DNA from: an uncultured Lachnospiraceae bacterium
GTDB lineage: Bacteria; Bacillota; Clostridia; Lachnospirales; Lachnospiraceae
Assembly: GCA_910584585.1 (NCBI GenBank)
Contig: CAJUBP010000031.1
Location: 1 to 56,612, forward strand
DNA: 56,612 nucleotides
Direction: 5' to 3'
Shown here: positions 23,719-32,357 of the stretch, one piece after another
How the letters are laid out: each line of letters begins with the position of its first letter
Position numbering within the stretch: position 1 is the first letter of the stretch
The notes under the pieces: model-generated
Databases searched by the model: none
What the model saw: the letters and a program-made list of their open reading frames with translations, nothing else
What the model was told of the DNA's origin: nothing
Made by a program: the position numbers and the translations under genes

Positions 23719-24660
23719 ATGAGTCAAATAAAAGAAAGCGCATTGGAATTGATTGGGGGAACTCCCATACTGAAGCTGAATGGATACATGAAGAAAGCAG
23801 GCGTTACAGACGCGACAATTCTCGCCAAGCTGGAATATCTGAATCCGGCTGGTTCAGTGAAAGATCGCGTTGCGCGGGCAATGATTGAAGACGCCGAGAA
23901 GAAAGGGCTATTAAAAGAGGGTTCAACCATTATCGAACCTACCAGCGGCAACACAGGAATCGGCCTTGCGTCTGTTGCTGCGGCAAAGGGGTATCAGGCG
24001 ATTCTGACCCTGCCGGAGACTATGAGCGTGGAACGGAGAAATTTGCTGAAAGCTTATGGAGCCAGACTGGTGCTGACAGAAGGGGCCCGGGGCATGCAGG
24101 GCGCCATTGACAAAGCGGAAGAACTGAAAAATGAAATTGAAGGAGCAGTGATTTTGGGACAGTTTGTGAATCCGGCCAATCCCGCTGTGCACAAAGCCAC
24201 AACAGGGCCGGAGATCTGGCAGCAGACCGACGGAAAAGTAGACATTTTTGTGGCAGGCGTCGGGACAGGAGGAACCATTACCGGCATTGGGGAATACTTA
24301 AAAGAACAGAATCCCCATGTGAAGATTGTGGCAGTAGAGCCTGCCAAAAGCGCCGTGCTTTCAGGAGGATCCTCAGGCCCCCACAAGATCCAGGGGATCG
24401 GCGCCGGCTTTGTGCCCAAGGTTTTGAATCCGGAGATATATGATGAAGTGATTGCCATAGAGAATGAAGATGCATTTGCAGAGGGAAAAGAATTTGCGGT
24501 AAGCGAAGGAATTCTGGTGGGAATCTCTTCCGGGGCAGCGTTAAAGGCGGCGGCAATTCTGGCCGGCCGGCCGGAAAACAGCGGCAAAACAATTGTTGCG
24601 CTGCTGCCGGATTCCGGTGACAGATATTTATCTACCCCATTGTTTCAGGACAATGAATGA
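23719..24660 (+). CDS. cysK: Cysteine synthase A (O-acetylserine sulfhydrylase)
   Basis: PLP enzyme making L-cysteine from O-acetyl-L-serine and sulfide. The 313-residue length is standard. Visible are ELIGGTPILKLN, the PLP-binding Lys48 in NPAGSVKDRVA, the substrate loop EPTSGNTGIGLA, the phosphate-binding GTGGTITGIGEYL and a C-terminal LLPDSGDRYLST. GGAGG lies seven bases before ATG 23719. It is a single-gene unit with a strong promoter and a dyad probably sensing cysteine status. No serine acetyltransferase is adjacent. Cystathionine-beta-synthase-like paralogues share these motifs, but the length and LPDSGDRYLST favour CysK. Confidence 0.95.
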   Translation: MSQIKESALELIGGTPILKLNGYMKKAGVTDATILAKLEYLNPAGSVKDRVARAMIEDAEKKGLLKEGSTIIEPTSGNTGIGLASVAAAKGYQAILTLPETMSVERRNLLKAYGARLVLTEGARGMQGAIDKAEELKNEIEGAVILGQFVNPANPAVHKATTGPEIWQQTDGKVDIFVAGVGTGGTITGIGEYLKEQNPHVKIVAVEPAKSAVLSGGSSGPHKIQGIGAGFVPKVLNPEIYDEVIAIENEDAFAEGKEFAVSEGILVGISSGAALKAAAILAGRPENSGKTIVALLPDSGDRYLSTPLFQDNE

Positions 24661-24745
24661 ACCTGAGTTATCGGAGCCTTTGCAGGCAGCGGCGCAGACG
24701 ATGATTTCGGGACGATGAATGAACCCAATCTATTTCAGATTTCAT

Positions 24746-24784
24746 TTCCCGCAGCTTTGCGTGTGATAAGCGAAGCTGCGGGAA
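24746..24784 (+). terminator. Terminator of cysK
   Basis: TTCCCGCAGCTTTGC (24746-24760) pairs with GCGAAGCTGCGGGAA (24770-24784), 14 of 15 positions, followed by GTTTCAATT. It lies about 85 bases after the cysK stop. Confidence 0.65.
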
Positions 24785-24831
24785 GTTTCAATTCGAGCAT
24801 GCTTTGTGTTGCGGAAGAGCTGAACAGAGAT

Positions 24832-24934
24832 TCCAATTCACACCCATGCCAATCAGAGGAGTGATTGGCATGGGTGTGAATTGGAGCATCAGCAAAATAA
24901 AACATCCCCCCAGGAGGCTTCCCTCCTTTTTTTT
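24832..24934 (+). promoter_or_regulatory. Perfect 24-bp hairpin followed by an intrinsic terminator, upstream of the ABC importer
   Basis: Bases 24832-24855 pair perfectly with 24862-24885 around the loop GAGGAG. After about 30 bases, GGAGG-CTTC-CCTCC and eight T (24912-24934) form a terminator. The gap between cysK and the importer holds only these structures. They could end an upstream transcript, or act as a leader attenuator for the importer. No known riboswitch motif was recognised. Confidence 0.55.
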
Positions 24935-25051
24935 ATTGTGATAAAATGTGGAATACAAAAAACGGCCATTGCTGTTTGTCACGGGGAAAGCTTCTCCTGC
25001 AGGAGAAAATCCCGGAAAGACAGGCAGCGGCAAAAGAGAGGAACCGGGAAG

Positions 25052-26713
25052 ATGAGAAGAGAAAAAACGGATATTCGGCGAAAGCGTATGGCATGGCGTC
25101 TATGGAACATCTGGAATGGGAAAAAGAAGCGCGCCTTGGTTTTGTCCATCGCTGCGCTGGCATTGTGCAGTATGGTGACAGGATGCGGGGCGAAGGAAGA
25201 ATCTTCTGACAGCATTGTCTGCTATGTGGGACATGGATTCTGGGACGGTTCTTTAGACCCGGTGAAAGGCGGGTTTGCCTATGGATACGATTTTATCAGC
25301 AATGGGCTGGTGCGGGTAAACGCCCAGTCAGAGTACGAGGGAGATTTGGCCGAAAGCTGGGAGATTTCCGAAGACGCGCTGACCTATACTTATAAGCTGA
25401 AACAGGGAATCCGTTTTCAGGACGGCTCTGATTTTACGGCAAAAGATGTGGTGTTTACTTATGAAACAGTGATGGCAAATCAGGGGCAGAATGAGAAAGT
25501 GGATTTATCTAAATTGGAAAAAGCAGAGGCGTTGGATGAATATACGGTGCAGTTTACCTTGAAAGAGCATTTTTCTCCATTTCTGGATACCACGGCTCAG
25601 CTTGGCATTGTGCCCAGCGGCGGATACGACAGCGCAGCCTTTGACCAGAAGCCGGTGGGGACAGGTCCCTGGAAAGTCGTCCAATATGATATGGAGCAGC
25701 AGCTGATTGTGGAGGCAAATGAAGACTACTTTGAGGGAAAACCGGAGATTAAGCGGGTCACTTTCGTAGATATGGACAATGAAGCGGCCTTTTCCAATGC
25801 CAGATCGGGGCAGTTGGATGTGGTGATGGTGCAGCCTTCTTATGCAGCGGAAACCATAAAAGGAATGCATATGGAGAAATTAGAAACCATGGATGTGAGA
25901 AATATCAGCCTTCCCTGCCGGAAACCGGGAAAAATTCAGAATAGCGCCGGGGAGGAGATATCTGTGGGAAATCCGGTCACTTCTGATTTGGCCGTGCGAA
26001 AAGCTCTGTCTCTTGGAATAGACCGCCAGGAAGTAATCGAGAATGCTTTTAACGGCGTGGGCCGGCCGGCTGAGGGGTGGACGGATAATTTAATCTGGGG
26101 AAATACAAAAGAGTACCAGGACGCCCAAACAGAAGAAGCGAAAAAAATATTGGAAGAGGGCGGATGGAAGGATAAAGACGGCGACGGAATCCGGGAAAAA
26201 GGCAAAATTCCATGCGCGTTTGAGGTTTACGCCCCCTCAGATGAGCCGGATCGCTATCTTTTGGCGGCGGCAGCGGAGGAAAATGTAAAAAAACTGGGCA
26301 TTTCCATTGAGGTAAAACAGACTACCTGGGATGAAATTGCAGTAAAATCTTACACCCAGGGCGCAGTGTGGGGCTTTGGCCAATACAGCCCCATGGTATT
26401 GGACAATCAGTTCCAGTCAGGCCATTTTGCGGAGCAGACCTACAGCAATCCCAGCGGTTACCAGAACGAGACGGTAGACAGCCTGATCGGGGAAGCGATT
26501 GCGGCCAACAGCCAGGAGGATGCCGTTGCAGCCTGGAAGGAAATTCAGGATGTTTATGCCGAAGACTATCCATATCTATATCTGGTTAACATTGAGCACT
26601 GCTATTTTATCAGCGACAGGCTGGATATCTCGAAAGATACTCAGATTCCCCACCCTCACGGCCACGGAATTCCGATTATCTGCAACATGAAAGACTGGAA
26701 AATAAAAGAATAA
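25052..26713 (+). CDS. ABC importer substrate-binding lipoprotein (NikA/oligopeptide type)
   Basis: A 553-residue extracellular binding protein of SBP family 5. A basic N-terminus and hydrophobic stretch lead to the lipobox SMVTGC (Cys about 51). The mature part shows the family pattern: LAESWEISEDALTYTYKL, FQDGSDFTAKDVVFTYETV, VGTGPWKV, VRKALSLGIDRQEVIENAF and a C-terminal HPHGHGIPI segment. The His-rich C-terminus and 5-gene order resemble nickel or metallophore importers, but a peptide substrate is equally possible. ATG 25052 was chosen; a longer frame back to 24881 would run through the terminator. The four following genes form the rest of the transporter. Confidence 0.88.
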   Translation: MRREKTDIRRKRMAWRLWNIWNGKKKRALVLSIAALALCSMVTGCGAKEESSDSIVCYVGHGFWDGSLDPVKGGFAYGYDFISNGLVRVNAQSEYEGDLAESWEISEDALTYTYKLKQGIRFQDGSDFTAKDVVFTYETVMANQGQNEKVDLSKLEKAEALDEYTVQFTLKEHFSPFLDTTAQLGIVPSGGYDSAAFDQKPVGTGPWKVVQYDMEQQLIVEANEDYFEGKPEIKRVTFVDMDNEAAFSNARSGQLDVVMVQPSYAAETIKGMHMEKLETMDVRNISLPCRKPGKIQNSAGEEISVGNPVTSDLAVRKALSLGIDRQEVIENAFNGVGRPAEGWTDNLIWGNTKEYQDAQTEEAKKILEEGGWKDKDGDGIREKGKIPCAFEVYAPSDEPDRYLLAAAAEENVKKLGISIEVKQTTWDEIAVKSYTQGAVWGFGQYSPMVLDNQFQSGHFAEQTYSNPSGYQNETVDSLIGEAIAANSQEDAVAAWKEIQDVYAEDYPYLYLVNIEHCYFISDRLDISKDTQIPHPHGHGIPIICNMKDWKIKE

Positions 26714-26724
26714 AGGATTCTATC

Positions 26725-27705
26725 ATGATGAAAAAAATTATACGATCGGCTCTGCGCATGCTTACCCTGCTCATAGCCATAAGCATTCTCTCCTTTCTGA
26801 TGATGGCAAAATCCCCTGTAGATCCGCTGACAGCTTACATCGGAACGAATTCCACTATTTCCGAGGATGCCAAAGAGGAAATTGCAGAATACTGGGGTCT
26901 GAATGATCCGCCTCTGGAGCGGTTTCTCACTTGGGCAGGCAATACCCTTAGGGGGGATTTCGGAACCTCCATTGTCTATAAGCAGCCGGTGCTGACCGTG
27001 ATCAGGGAGCGGTTCCGGTATTCCCTGGCCCTGATGATGATAGCCTGGATCAGTTCCGGCCTCCTGGGGTTTGCTCTGGGCATTGCGGCGGCATTTTATA
27101 AGGACAGTTTTTTGGATAAAGGGATCAAGACGGTCTGTCTGGCGTTTCAGTCTGCCCCTACCTTTTGGGTGGGCCTTGTGATGTTGAGTATTTTTGCGGT
27201 GAATCTGGGATGGTTTCCCATCGGATTGGCGGCGCCTATGGGAAAAATGGCCTGGGAGGTGACGCTGGGAGAGCGGATTTATCATTTGATTCTGCCCTCC
27301 ATCACGTTAAGCATTCTGGGCATTGGGAAAATCACTTTGTATACGAGACAGAAATTGCTGGAGGTTCTTGGCAGTGAATTTATCCTCTATGCCAGGGCCA
27401 GAGGCGAGAGTTCCTGGCAGATCATTAAAAGCCACGGAATTCGGAATATTGCGATTCCGGCCATCACGGTGCAGTTTGCCTCTTTCAGCGAACTGTTCGG
27501 CGGAATCGCCCTGGCGGAAACGGTATTTTCTTACCCGGGAATCGGAAGCGCAGTGACTGCGGCCGGCCTTGGCGGGGACGTGCCGCTGCTTCTGGGGATT
27601 GCCATATTCAGCGCAATCTTTGTATTTACAGGGAATCTCATTGCAAATATTCTGTACGGCGTGGTAGATCCCAGAATCCGGGAGGGCGTTTCTCATGAAC
27701 CATAA
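26725..27705 (+). CDS. ABC importer permease 1 (NikB/DppB type)
   Basis: A 326-residue inner-membrane permease with six predicted transmembrane segments. The N-terminus (LTLLIAISILSFLMM) and PVDPLTAYIG resemble the start of DppB/NikB permeases. The cytoplasmic coupling motif lies in LEVLGSEFILYARARGESSWQIIKSHGIRN, the EAA-like loop that contacts the ATPase. GIALAETVFSYPGIG is the family's last-helix signature. It starts 11 bases after the binding protein and overlaps the next permease by 11 bases. Confidence 0.92.
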   Translation: MMKKIIRSALRMLTLLIAISILSFLMMAKSPVDPLTAYIGTNSTISEDAKEEIAEYWGLNDPPLERFLTWAGNTLRGDFGTSIVYKQPVLTVIRERFRYSLALMMIAWISSGLLGFALGIAAAFYKDSFLDKGIKTVCLAFQSAPTFWVGLVMLSIFAVNLGWFPIGLAAPMGKMAWEVTLGERIYHLILPSITLSILGIGKITLYTRQKLLEVLGSEFILYARARGESSWQIIKSHGIRNIAIPAITVQFASFSELFGGIALAETVFSYPGIGSAVTAAGLGGDVPLLLGIAIFSAIFVFTGNLIANILYGVVDPRIREGVSHEP

Positions 27706-28603
27706 AATACTTCAGAAGAAAAATGGAACAGCCGGGCCGGAATCCGGAAGGCCCTTTTCCCGAAAGGGAGAATCAGAGGTTTTTTGGAATCGGAGAAGGA
27801 AAACATTGTTTGTCCTGGGAGCGGCCGTGACATATTTAACCGTTGTTCTGTTGGCAGGGCTGTTTCTGAGTCCGGAATGCTATGAGATAGACTACAGTGC
27901 GAAATTTACGGCGCCCTGCCTGAAACATCCCTTCGGCACAGACTATATGGGCAGGGATATGTTTTTCCGGAGCGTGAAAGGGCTCTCCAACAGCATCGGA
28001 GTGGGAATTCTGGCTTCGGCCGTCAGTTCAGTCATAGCGTTAATTTTGGGGGTGGCTGCTGCGTTGACAGGAGGCGCTGTCGACCGGTTTGTCAACTGGT
28101 GCGTGGACTTGTGCATGGGAATTCCCCATCTGATTCTGCTGATCCTGCTTTCTTTTATGATGGGAAAAGGTCAAAAAGGCGTTCTGTTTGCGGTGGCGCT
28201 GACCCATTGGCCGGAGCTGACGCGGCTGGTGCGGGCGGAGGTGCTCCAGGTTCGTTCTGCCCGGTACGTGCAGGCGTCTTACCGCATGGGAAAGACCAGG
28301 CTTCAGATAGCAAGAGAACATATGCTTCCCCAGGTGCTTCCGGTGTATCTCATCGGCGTGGTTCTGCTGTTTCCCCACGCCATTATGCATGAGGCGGCCA
28401 TCACATTTCTGGGATTTGGATTTCCGGCGGAGGTTCCGGCCATCGGCGTGATTCTGTCAGAATCCATGAATTATATTACCACCGGAAAATGGTGGATGGC
28501 GGTATTCCCCGGGCTGATGCTGTTGGCGGCTGTGATGCTGTTTGACGCGGCGGGAGAAAATCTGAAACGGCTGCTGAATCCAAACAGCGGAAATGAAGCG
28601 TGA
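27695..28603 (+). CDS. ABC importer permease 2 (NikC/DppC type)
   Basis: A 302-residue partner permease. A basic N-terminal tail (about 45 residues) precedes the first membrane helix (LFVLGAAVTYLTVVLLAGLF). HPFGTDYMGRDMFFRSVKG is the DppC/NikC family signature. The coupling loop is RSARYVQASYRMGKTRLQIAREHMLP, and AAITFLGFGFPAEVPAIGVI matches the usual last-helix region. It forms a heterodimer with the upstream permease. Its stop overlaps possible GTG 28600, but the ATPase more likely starts at 28693. Confidence 0.92.
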   Translation: MNHKILQKKNGTAGPESGRPFSRKGESEVFWNRRRKTLFVLGAAVTYLTVVLLAGLFLSPECYEIDYSAKFTAPCLKHPFGTDYMGRDMFFRSVKGLSNSIGVGILASAVSSVIALILGVAAALTGGAVDRFVNWCVDLCMGIPHLILLILLSFMMGKGQKGVLFAVALTHWPELTRLVRAEVLQVRSARYVQASYRMGKTRLQIAREHMLPQVLPVYLIGVVLLFPHAIMHEAAITFLGFGFPAEVPAIGVILSESMNYITTGKWWMAVFPGLMLLAAVMLFDAAGENLKRLLNPNSGNEA

Positions 28604-28692
28604 CGCAGAGGCAAAGATTGAAAATGAAAGGCAGAAGGGATCGTTTTCCTAATGTTTTGCGTCTGAGTGAATCGAAAGGAATGGAGATAGAA

Positions 28693-29499
28693 ATGGAAAA
28701 ACAAAAAGAGCCGGTTCTTGCCATAAAAGATCTGCGGATTTCTTTTACCATGTATGACAGGGGGCTGAACCGGAGGGAATACGAAATGGTGCATCAGCTT
28801 TCCCTTACGGTAAATCCGGGAGAAATTGTGGCAGTGGCAGGCGCCAGCGGTTCTGGGAAGAGCCTGCTGGCTCATGGGGTGCTTGGGATTTTGCCGGAAA
28901 ATGCAGCGGTGACCGGAACGATAGAGTTCTGCGGCAGGCGGCTGGATGAAGCGTCCCTGAAGAAACTGAGAGGGCGGGAAATTTCATTTATTCCCCAGTC
29001 GGTGAAGTATTTGGATCCTTCGATGAAAGTGGGCCGGCAGGTGATCGGCCCCTGCGGCCGACGGGAGAGAAAAGAGCGGCAGGAGAAAATGAGGCAGGTA
29101 TTTGCCCGGTATCAATTGGAAGAATCTGCGGCAAATCTGTATCCCTACCAGTTATCCGGCGGTATGGCAAGGCGGGTACTGATTTCCGGCGCAGTGATGA
29201 ATCCGGCAAAGCTGATTGTGGCGGACGAGCCTACGCCGGGCCTGCAGGAGTCGCTGGCCAGAGAAACACTGCAGAATTTCCGGGAACTGGCAGAGGAAGG
29301 ATGCGGGGTGCTGCTCATTACCCATGATATTGATTTGGCCTTGCAGATGGCGGATCGGATTGCCATTTTTTATGACGGAAGAGTACTGGAAACGGCGCCG
29401 GCGGCAGCTTTTCGGGGAGACGGAGAGGAGCTTGCCCATCCTTACAGCAAAGCATTTTTAAAAGCGCTGCCTCAGAATGAATTCGCGATTTCGGAATAG
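28693..29499 (+). CDS. ABC importer ATP-binding protein 1 (NikD/DppD type)
   Basis: A 268-residue ABC ATPase energising the importer. Walker A GASGSGKS, the Q-loop in ISFIPQSVKYLDPSMKV, signature LSGGMARR, Walker B LIVADEPTPGL and the switch His in LLITHDID are all intact. The C-terminus ends in HPYSKAFLKALP, a shortened form of the oligopeptide-transporter tail. GGAG seven bases upstream supports ATG 28693; longer in-frame starts (28600, 28681) add residues unlike the family. The 3' end (AATGAATTCGC...) is part of a 31-bp direct repeat with the intergenic region after it. Confidence 0.9.
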   Translation: MEKQKEPVLAIKDLRISFTMYDRGLNRREYEMVHQLSLTVNPGEIVAVAGASGSGKSLLAHGVLGILPENAAVTGTIEFCGRRLDEASLKKLRGREISFIPQSVKYLDPSMKVGRQVIGPCGRRERKERQEKMRQVFARYQLEESAANLYPYQLSGGMARRVLISGAVMNPAKLIVADEPTPGLQESLARETLQNFRELAEEGCGVLLITHDIDLALQMADRIAIFYDGRVLETAPAAAFRGDGEELAHPYSKAFLKALPQNEFAISE

Positions 29500-29574
29500 C
29501 AGAAAATCGAAACAATATAGCTAAATCTGTGATTTCTTTCCGTCAGAATAAATTCGCAATTTCGGAATAGCAGA
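29473..29574 (+). repeat. 31-bp direct repeat across the end of the ATPase gene
   Basis: Bases 29473-29503 recur at 29544-29574 with two substitutions (core TTCGGAATAGCAGA), offset by 71 bases. The first copy includes the ATPase stop codon. It looks like a short local duplication in the intergenic gap. Confidence 0.75.
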
Positions 29575-29590
29575 GAGAAGAGGTAAAATT

Positions 29591-30235
29591 ATGCAGGATA
29601 TTCACAAAGAACCGGTGCTTTCAGCATCACATATCAATTTCCGGTATGGGAAAAACGCTCCCTTGGTATTAAAAGATGTGAATCTGAGCCTGGAAGCCGG
29701 AGAGCGGACGGCTTTGGTGGGGCCTTCCGGCTGCGGCAAAAGCACTTTGGCAAGTATTCTGGCGGGCTATGAGCGGCCAGAGAGCGGAGAAGTCTTATGG
29801 GAAGGAAAGCCGTTGGAAAGAACTGGCTACTGTCCCGTTCAGATGATTGGCCAGCATCCGGAACAGGCGGTCAATCCCCGGTGGAAAATGGAAAAAATTC
29901 TGCGGGAATGCTGGGATCCGGAGGAAGATCTGCTCCAGAGAATGGGGATTGAAAAAAGCTGGATGACCAGATGGCCCATTGAATTGTCCGGCGGGGAACT
30001 GCAGCGGTTCTGCATTGCCAGGGTACTGGGGCCTGAGACGAAATTCCTGATTTGCGATGAAATCAGCGCTATGCTGGATGTGATTACACAGGCGCAGATT
30101 TGGCGGATTCTCCTGGAAGAGGCCGAAAGACGTAAGATGGGGATGCTTGTAATTACTCATAACCGGGCCTTGGCAGAACGGGTTTGCAGCAGAATGGTAT
30201 TGTTAGAACGTCCATTAAATCCATCAATTCCATGA
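29591..30235 (+). CDS. ABC importer ATP-binding protein 2 (NikE/DppF type)
   Basis: A 214-residue second ATPase. Walker A GPSGCGKS, a Q-loop in CPVQMIGQHPEQAVNPRW, signature LSGGELQR, Walker B FLICDEISAMLD and switch His in VITHNRAL are complete. It lacks the roughly 60-residue oligopeptide-transporter C-terminal extension, so it is a short NikE-like form. It should pair with the first ATPase to form the heterodimeric motor. AGAGGT lies upstream of ATG 29591. This is the last gene of the importer operon; the following 210 bases hold only the next promoter. Confidence 0.9.
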   Translation: MQDIHKEPVLSASHINFRYGKNAPLVLKDVNLSLEAGERTALVGPSGCGKSTLASILAGYERPESGEVLWEGKPLERTGYCPVQMIGQHPEQAVNPRWKMEKILRECWDPEEDLLQRMGIEKSWMTRWPIELSGGELQRFCIARVLGPETKFLICDEISAMLDVITQAQIWRILLEEAERRKMGMLVITHNRALAERVCSRMVLLERPLNPSIP

Positions 30236-30378
30236 GGAAGCTCACTGCGCACTCCGGGTTCTAAGAGGGATGACGGCATGTTATGACGGTCTTGGATTAT
30301 GCGGAATAGAAAAGGAAAATAGGGAAGATATGGGGACAGGATGTGCAGATGAAAAGAGTAGAAAAAAGCAAAGAACCA

Positions 30379-30407
30379 TTGTCTTTCCAGCGGAAAGCAA
30401 GTATAAT
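30379..30407 (+). promoter_or_regulatory. Promoter of the Rpn-like gene
   Basis: TTGTCT (30379-30384), 17 bases and TATAAT (30402-30407). The start codon is 39 bases downstream. The rest of the 30236-30445 gap shows nothing else clear. Confidence 0.6.
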
Positions 30408-30445
30408 AAAAACAGAACTATTCATTATGAAAAGGGGGGAAGAAT

Positions 30446-31381
30446 ATGGCGGGACAGGACATCGCATACCAGAACAAAGACATCACAAGTAAGATGCTTG
30501 CGGAAAATTTCAGGGGCAAATCATTCCGGGTGTACGGCCTTGACCTGCCGGAAGTCAGAAACGTGCTTCCGACCAACATCCCGGCCGTAAAAGCAAACGG
30601 GTTGCGCATAGATAACATCTTTGAGCTTGCAGACGGCACGGCGGCAATCGTAGACTATGAAAGCGATTACAAGAAAGAAGATAAGGTAAAGTATTTAAAT
30701 TACCTGACCGGAACAGCAAACCGTTACTTGAAGGATAAACAGGACTGTCCTGTGCTACGTATGGTTGTAATTTATACGGGAGATATTAAAAAGGAGCAGA
30801 TATCGGAAGAATACAATATTGGGGCGCTCAGGATGCATGTGGATTGCGCGTTTCTTTCGGAATTAGATTCCGCAGGAATACAGGAACGGCTGAGGCAGAA
30901 GGTAGAGCGGAATGAGATGCTAGACGACGAAGAACTGATGGAATTTATCATACTTCCACTGTCTTACCGGACAAAAGAAGAAAAACAGCAGAAAATCCGT
31001 GAAACGGTGGAACTGGCAACCAAGATTCAGGACAGAGGACAGCAGTTGTTTACCCTGGCAGGCATACTGGCATTCACAGACAAACTTATTGACCGGGAAA
31101 CAGCAGGAAGAATAAGGAGGGTGATCGAGATGACGCAGGTGGCGCAGATATTTGAGGAAGAAAAACAGGAGGCGCTGGCACAGGTGGCGCAGGTATTTGA
31201 GGAAGAAAAGCGGCAGGCAATGAAGGAGGCAACGCAAAATGCGTCAAAGCAAGTTGTAATCCGAATGTTGAAAAAAAAATACTCTTCCGAAGAAATCGTA
31301 TCGTTGGTATCAAATTTCTCACAGGATGATGTAGAGGCGCTACGGGAAGAACTCATGAATGAAAAGAGCGAAAGGCGGTAA
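30446..31381 (+). CDS. Rpn-like (PD-(D/E)XK) putative nuclease
   Basis: A 311-residue cytoplasmic protein of a family that I recall as multicopy in Lachnospiraceae genomes. Residues about 45-110 (GLRIDNIFELADGTAAIVDYES, split here around Asp and Glu residues) resemble the D...E-x-x core of Rpn/transposase_31 nucleases, followed by KVKYLNYLTGTANRYL. Helical regions follow, with LMEFIILPLSYR. Two copies of a TQVAQIFEEEKQEA-like unit (DNA 31134-31215) form a coiled-coil repeat. The C-terminal YSSEEIVSLVSNFSQDDVEAL is typical of these proteins. GGGGGGA precedes the ATG. A DNA-processing or recombination role is inferred from the fold only. Confidence 0.65.
   Translation: MAGQDIAYQNKDITSKMLAENFRGKSFRVYGLDLPEVRNVLPTNIPAVKANGLRIDNIFELADGTAAIVDYESDYKKEDKVKYLNYLTGTANRYLKDKQDCPVLRMVVIYTGDIKKEQISEEYNIGALRMHVDCAFLSELDSAGIQERLRQKVERNEMLDDEELMEFIILPLSYRTKEEKQQKIRETVELATKIQDRGQQLFTLAGILAFTDKLIDRETAGRIRRVIEMTQVAQIFEEEKQEALAQVAQVFEEEKRQAMKEATQNASKQVVIRMLKKKYSSEEIVSLVSNFSQDDVEALREELMNEKSERR
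31134..31215 (+). repeat. Internal tandem repeat of the Rpn-like gene
   Basis: GGTGGCGCAG-(G/A)TATTTGAGGAAG occurs twice, 51 bases apart, encoding VAQ(I/V)FEEEK twice. It is an in-frame duplication within the predicted coiled coil. Confidence 0.7.
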
Positions 31382-31571
31382 AGACAGGCATACGAAAGTC
31401 CGTAAGGCAGCATGAAAATTATAAATGTTCATTCCGTTTATGTAGTCTTTTTTAGTTGCCGCGCAATATATTCGCTTGAGTAAAATTTTAATGGGAGCCT
31501 CATCTGCATTCCTTTGAAAGAGAATTTGGGTGCCATGGTTTCCCATTGCTATGGCAGTATTATGGCACATA

Positions 31572-31605
31572 AAAAGCCCCTTGAAAACCTTATGTCTTCA
31601 AGGGG
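31572..31605 (-). terminator. Terminator of tRNA-Arg
   Basis: CCCCTTGAA / TTCAAGGGG stem; on the minus strand it ends in CTTTTTATG. It lies nine bases beyond the tRNA 3' end. Confidence 0.85.
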
Positions 31606-31613
31606 TTATCCTA

Positions 31614-31687
31614 CGTGCGTGAGAAGATTCGAACTCCCGACACCTTGGTCCGTAGCCAAGTGCTCTATCCAGCTGAGCTACACACAC
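31614..31687 (-). tRNA. tRNA-Arg(ACG)
   Basis: Minus-strand cloverleaf: seven-pair acceptor stem GTGTGTG/CACGCAC (one G-T), D arm GCTC/GAGC, anticodon stem CTTGG/CCAAG with loop CTACGGA (anticodon ACG at 31651-31653) and T-loop TTCGAAT. CCA is not encoded. It reads CGN arginine codons after deamination of the first anticodon base. Confidence 0.95.
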
Positions 31688-31716
31688 ATAATAAATGTTC
31701 GCCCGGAACGTTTATT

Positions 31717-31745
31717 ATCTTACTCCAGTTTCCGGAATTTGTCAA
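31717..31745 (-). promoter_or_regulatory. Promoter of tRNA-Arg
   Basis: Minus-strand TTGACA (31740-31745), 17 bases and TAAGAT (31717-31722), 30 bases from the tRNA 5' end. Confidence 0.75.
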
Positions 31746-31863
31746 GAGACTTTTTGAAAAAAATTTGGGAAATGTGGTGAAAAAAAGAGCATAGTGTGAT
31801 AGAATAACAGATAGTTGGAAAAATATTGGATAAAACAGAAAGCACACAAGTAGGAGAACGTTC

Positions 31864-32337
31864 ATGACCAAAAAGGAATTTTTACATGAATTGCAGATTG
31901 CGCTGCAGGGGGAGATGGATCAGGCGGCAGTCAATGAGAATCTGAGATTTTATGATAATTATATTATGGAAGAGTCCCGGAAGGGAAAGAGTGAAGCGGA
32001 AGTGACGGCGCAGTTGGGGAATCCCAGGCTGATAGCCAAGACCTTGATTGACACCTCAGATAAACCGGGGGCGTCCGGGAAGCAGTATTATTCGGAAGAT
32101 TACAGTTCTAAGGGCGCAGATCGGGGGTTTCGGGCGGATTATTCCGAACAGAGCGGCTGGGATGTGCGTTTTGGCGGATTTAAGCTGAACAGTTGGTATG
32201 GGAAGCTGCTTCTGATATTGATTGCAATTCTGCTGATTGTGATTATAGCCAATGTAGTGGCTTTTCTGCTGCCGGTTATGGTGCCGATTATTTTGATCTG
32301 GCTGCTGTATTCACTGTTTTTTGGGAATAGACGATAG
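31864..32337 (+). CDS. HAAS/DUF1700-like small membrane protein
   Basis: A 157-residue protein. Residues 1-60 form a compact helical domain (KKEFLHELQIALQG, FYDNYIMEESRKGKSEAEV, LGNPRLIAKTLI) like the HAAS domain found in DUF1700 and PadR-associated signalling proteins. After a polar linker (about 70-105), one long hydrophobic C-terminal region (KLLLILIAILLIVIIANVV... to the end) makes two membrane helices. HAAS proteins often couple a regulator to a membrane event, but no PadR gene is adjacent. AGGAGA precedes ATG 31864, and the cyclic-nucleotide-domain gene starts 20 bases downstream in a likely shared operon. Confidence 0.7.
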   Translation: MTKKEFLHELQIALQGEMDQAAVNENLRFYDNYIMEESRKGKSEAEVTAQLGNPRLIAKTLIDTSDKPGASGKQYYSEDYSSKGADRGFRADYSEQSGWDVRFGGFKLNSWYGKLLLILIAILLIVIIANVVAFLLPVMVPIILIWLLYSLFFGNRR

Positions 32338-32357
32338 ATTGGACACAGGAGGATGCC

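Noticed and set aside
25052..30235. Firm nickel specificity for the ABC importer
   Set aside because: Binding-protein motifs fit nickel and peptide importers equally; no nickel enzyme or NikR site is nearby.
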